Below are positions 61,703 through 64,000 of a DNA stretch of 64,000 nt, one piece after another (position 1 is the stretch's first letter; every line of letters starts with the position of its first letter). The notes beneath the pieces were generated by a model. That model saw only the letters and a list, made by a program, of their open reading frames with translations. It made no database searches and had not been told where the DNA came from. The position numbers and the translations under genes were made by a program. The stretch covers positions 1-64,000 of the forward strand of contig NZ_BMWH01000032.1 of NCBI RefSeq assembly GCF_014651135.1, given 5' to 3'. The DNA comes from Streptomyces echinoruber (GTDB lineage Bacteria > Actinomycetota > Actinomycetes > Streptomycetales > Streptomycetaceae).

Positions 61703-63505
61703 GTGGCCGGGCGCATCGAAGACTACGCACTCATCGGAGACATGCAGACCGCCGCACTGGTCTGCCGGGACGGGACAGTGGACTGGCTGTGCCTGCCCCG
61801 CTTCGACTCGCATGCCGTCTTCGCCGGTCTGCTGGGCACCGAGGAGCACGGCTTCTGGCGCCTGGGCCCGGCCCACGCCGCCGGCGCCGAGCCGCCGCGC
61901 GCCGCCCGGCGCAGCTACCGCGGCGACTCGCTGATCCTGGAGTCCGAGTGGGACACCCCGCGCGGCACGGTCCGCGTGACGGACTTCATGCCTCCGCGCG
62001 AGGGCGCGCCCCAGCTCATCCGCATCGTCGAGGGCGTCTCCGGCCGCGTCCCGATGCGCTCGGCCCTGCGCATGCGGTTCTCCTACGGCCGGATCGTGCC
62101 CTGGGTGCACAAGCACGAGGGGCGCACGGTCGCCGTCGCCGGCCCCGACTCGGTGTGGTTCGACACGACCGCCGAGACCTACGGCAAGGGCCTGACCACG
62201 TACGCGGACTTCACGGTCGCGCCGGGTGACCGCATCGCCTTCACCCTCTCCTGGCAGCCCTCGCACAAGGAGCCGCCGGCGCTGCCGGAGCCGGAGCAGT
62301 CGCTGGAGGCGACGGAGGAGTTCTGGCGCGAGTGGGTCGGGCACTGTACGTACCACGGCCCCTACCGCGAGGCCGTCGTCCGCTCCCTGATCACGCTCAA
62401 GGCGCTGACGTACGCCCCCACCGGCGGCATCGTCGCCGCCCCCACGACCTCCCTGCCCGAGGAGATCGGCGGCGTCCGCAACTGGGACTACCGCTACACG
62501 TGGCTGCGCGACGCCGCCATCACCCTCTCCTCCCTGCTGCGCACCGGCTACCGCGAGGAGGCCCGTGCCTGGCGCGAGTGGCTGCTGCGCGCGGTGGCCG
62601 GCGATCCGGAGAACCTGCAGATCATGTACGGCATCGCCGGCGAGCGCGAGCTGGGCGAGGCGGAGCTGGACTGGCTGCCCGGCTACGAGAACTCCGCCCC
62701 GGTCCGTATCGGCAACGGCGCCGCCAGCCAGCTCCAGCTCGACGTCTACGGCGAGGTCACCGAGGCGCTGCACCTGGCGCACATGACCGGCCTGGCCCGC
62801 AACGACTACGCCTCCGTGCTCCAGCTCAAGCTCATCCGGTACCTGGAGCGGCACTGGGACGAGCCCGACGAGGGCATCTGGGAGGTGCGCGGCCCGCGCC
62901 GCCACTTCGTGCACTCCAAGGTCATGGCCTGGGTCGCCGTCGACCGCACCATCAAGCTCATCGAGTCCGGCGACGCCGACGGCCCCCTGGAGCGCTGGAA
63001 GGAGCTGCGCGACGAGATCCACCGGGACGTGTGCGAGAAGGGCTACGACAAGGAGCGCAACACCTTCACGCAGTCCTACGGCTCCAAGGAGCTGGACGCC
63101 TCCCTGCTGCTGATCCCGCAGGTGGGCTTCCTGCCGCCCGACGACAAGCGGGTCATCGGCACCGTCGAGGCCATCCAGCGCGAGCTGTCCACCCCGGACG
63201 GCTTCATCCTGCGCTACCCCACGGACGGCGAGAAGGCCGGCGTCGACGGCCTCCCCGGCGACGAGGGCGCCTTCCTCGCCTGCTCCTTCTGGATGGCCGA
63301 CGACCTGGCGATGATCGGCCGCGTGGAGGAGGCGAGGAGGCTGTTCGAGAAGCTGCTGTCGCTGCGCAACGACGTCGGCCTGCTGGCGGAGGAGTGGGAC
63401 CCCCGCCTGAAGCGCCAGGTGGGCAACTTCCCGCAGGCCTTCAGCCACGTGCCCCTGATCGACACGGCACTGCGGCTGACGGCGAGCGGGGCGTACGGGG
63501 GCTGA
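61703..63505 (+). CDS. GH15 family glucoamylase/trehalase-like enzyme
   Basis: A 600-residue enzyme. RIEDYALIGDMQTAALVCRDGTVDWLCLPRFDS is the N-terminal beta-domain. RNWDYRYTWLRDAAITL and GYENSAPVRIGNGAASQLQLDVYGEV carry catalytic and substrate residues of the (alpha/alpha)6 barrel, and WDPRLKRQVGNFPQAFSHVPLI is the C-terminal motif. Actinobacterial members of this group include trehalases. It hydrolyses alpha-linked glucosides in the cytoplasm (no signal peptide). GTG 61703 has GGAG upstream. The last codons form the first unit of a 20-bp tandem array. Confidence 0.92.
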   Translation: MAGRIEDYALIGDMQTAALVCRDGTVDWLCLPRFDSHAVFAGLLGTEEHGFWRLGPAHAAGAEPPRAARRSYRGDSLILESEWDTPRGTVRVTDFMPPREGAPQLIRIVEGVSGRVPMRSALRMRFSYGRIVPWVHKHEGRTVAVAGPDSVWFDTTAETYGKGLTTYADFTVAPGDRIAFTLSWQPSHKEPPALPEPEQSLEATEEFWREWVGHCTYHGPYREAVVRSLITLKALTYAPTGGIVAAPTTSLPEEIGGVRNWDYRYTWLRDAAITLSSLLRTGYREEARAWREWLLRAVAGDPENLQIMYGIAGERELGEAELDWLPGYENSAPVRIGNGAASQLQLDVYGEVTEALHLAHMTGLARNDYASVLQLKLIRYLERHWDEPDEGIWEVRGPRRHFVHSKVMAWVAVDRTIKLIESGDADGPLERWKELRDEIHRDVCEKGYDKERNTFTQSYGSKELDASLLLIPQVGFLPPDDKRVIGTVEAIQRELSTPDGFILRYPTDGEKAGVDGLPGDEGAFLACSFWMADDLAMIGRVEEARRLFEKLLSLRNDVGLLAEEWDPRLKRQVGNFPQAFSHVPLIDTALRLTASGAYGG

Positions 63506-63563
63506 GCGGGGCGTACGGGGGCCGAGCGGGGCGTACGGGGGCCGAGCGGGGCGTACGAGGGCT
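63484..63563. repeat. 20-bp tandem repeat ×4 overlapping the GH15 stop
   Basis: GAGCGGGGCGTACGGGGGCT at 63484-63503 encodes the last residues and part of the stop; near-identical copies follow at 63504-63523, 63524-63543 and 63544-63563. Copies 1-3 differ at a single base. Confidence 0.92.
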
Positions 63564-63609
63564 GGGCGGCCGCCGCGCCGGGAGGCTGCCTTCCCCGCGA
63601 ATCCCCAGG

Positions 63610-63615
63610 TAGCGT
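63610..63615 (+). promoter_or_regulatory. Putative -10 box of a leaderless PucR transcript
   Basis: TAGCGT ends seven bases before the ATG at 63623, identical in sequence and spacing to the box before the double-GNAT gene. No Shine-Dalgarno sequence is present. Confidence 0.55.
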
Positions 63616-63622
63616 CCGCTGC

Positions 63623-64000
63623 ATGAGTCACCCCAGCGTCCCTGGGGGCGCACCGGCCGGCATCACGGTCGGGCGTGCCCTGGAACTGCCCACCCTCCGC
63701 AGCGGCCTGCCCGAGATCCTCGTCGGCGCCGACGCGCTGCACCGTCCCGTGCGCTGGGTCCACGCCGGCGAGGTCCCGCACATCGCCTCCCTCCTCAAGG
63801 GCGGCGAACTCCTCCTCACCACGGGCTACGGCCTCGGCGCCCGCCCCGCCGACCAGCGCGCCTTCGTCCGCACCCTCGCCGAGCGCGGCATCGCCGCCCT
63901 GGTCGTCGAGCTCGGCCCCCGCTTCACCCGCCTGCCGGCGGCCATCGTCGACACGGCACGGGCCGCCGGCCTGCCCCTGGTGCAGCTGCACCGCGAGGTG
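63623..64000 (+). CDS. PucR-family transcriptional regulator (N-terminal part)
   Basis: Open frame continuing past the window edge, 126 residues visible. ITVGRALELPTLRSGLPEILVGADALHRPVRWVH and EVPHIASLLKGGELLLTTGYGL followed by LAERGIAALVVELGPRF are the PucR N-terminal (purine catabolism regulator-like) domain. Such regulators carry a C-terminal helix-turn-helix domain, which would lie outside. Several members control purine or amine catabolism; the target here is unknown. The ATG is leaderless by the -10 geometry. Confidence 0.88.
   Translation, partial: MSHPSVPGGAPAGITVGRALELPTLRSGLPEILVGADALHRPVRWVHAGEVPHIASLLKGGELLLTTGYGLGARPADQRAFVRTLAERGIAALVVELGPRFTRLPAAIVDTARAAGLPLVQLHREV

Overview
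The window is chromosomal DNA from a Streptomyces or a very close relative. GC content is very high, GTG and TTG starts are common, many genes overlap by 4 bases (GTGA/ATGA), and several genes appear to have leaderless starts. The housekeeping order from der to pyrG matches, from memory, the SCO1725-SCO1777 stretch of S. coelicolor. I saw no tRNA, rRNA, CRISPR array, prophage or insertion sequence.

Layout. 0.1-5 kb: a TPR membrane protein coupled to a His-rich NicO metal exporter, then a membrane Ser/Thr kinase. 5-15 kb: a secreted GDSL lipase, a small membrane protein, a four-gene cell-surface polysaccharide operon (two GT2 enzymes, a polysaccharide deacetylase, and a 1275-residue flippase fused to a GT-C-like membrane module), and a convergent membrane-anchored glycosidase. 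15-21 kb: small-gene mosaic (AAA ATPase, DUF72, GntR, double GNAT, DUF402, methyltransferase, a 44-residue ORF and a twice-frameshifted GNAT pseudogene). 21-24.6 kb: extracellular enzymes (sortase-anchored copper LPMO, alpha/beta lipase, streptogrisin-type protease). 25.6-35.7 kb: SepF-like cell-division protein, acyl-CoA dehydrogenase, drug exporter, GT-C mannosyltransferase-like protein, PAP2 phosphatase, I78 inhibitor, a solitary ctaD and a WYL regulator. 35.7-41.7 kb: a branched-chain-amino-acid-type ABC system in which LivH, LivM and LivG are one polypeptide, followed by LivF. 41.8-64 kb: Rpf/LysM cell-wall enzyme, then the conserved core der-plsC-cmk-tyrA-aroH, ADP-ribosylglycohydrolase, rluB-scpB-scpA-ribbon-helix-helix-parA, ald, a STAND/TPR protein, NUDIX, pyrG, a GH15 enzyme and the start of a PucR regulator.

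Functional themes are cell-surface polysaccharide and secreted enzymes on the left, nutrient uptake in the middle, and chromosome segregation, translation and nucleotide or aromatic metabolism on the right.

The most unexpected signal is not a gene. At least seven genes carry short tandem-repeat arrays (10-32 bp units, often exactly 17 bp, 3-7 copies) whose first unit overlaps the stop codon, as if the 3' ends had been copied outward. Other points worth checking are a long perfect palindrome in the LPMO leader, a Crp-like site before the secreted lipase, a TetR-like operator before the acyl-CoA dehydrogenase, repeat arrays just upstream of starts, the two gene fusions, and a duplicated stop/start junction inside the ABC operon.
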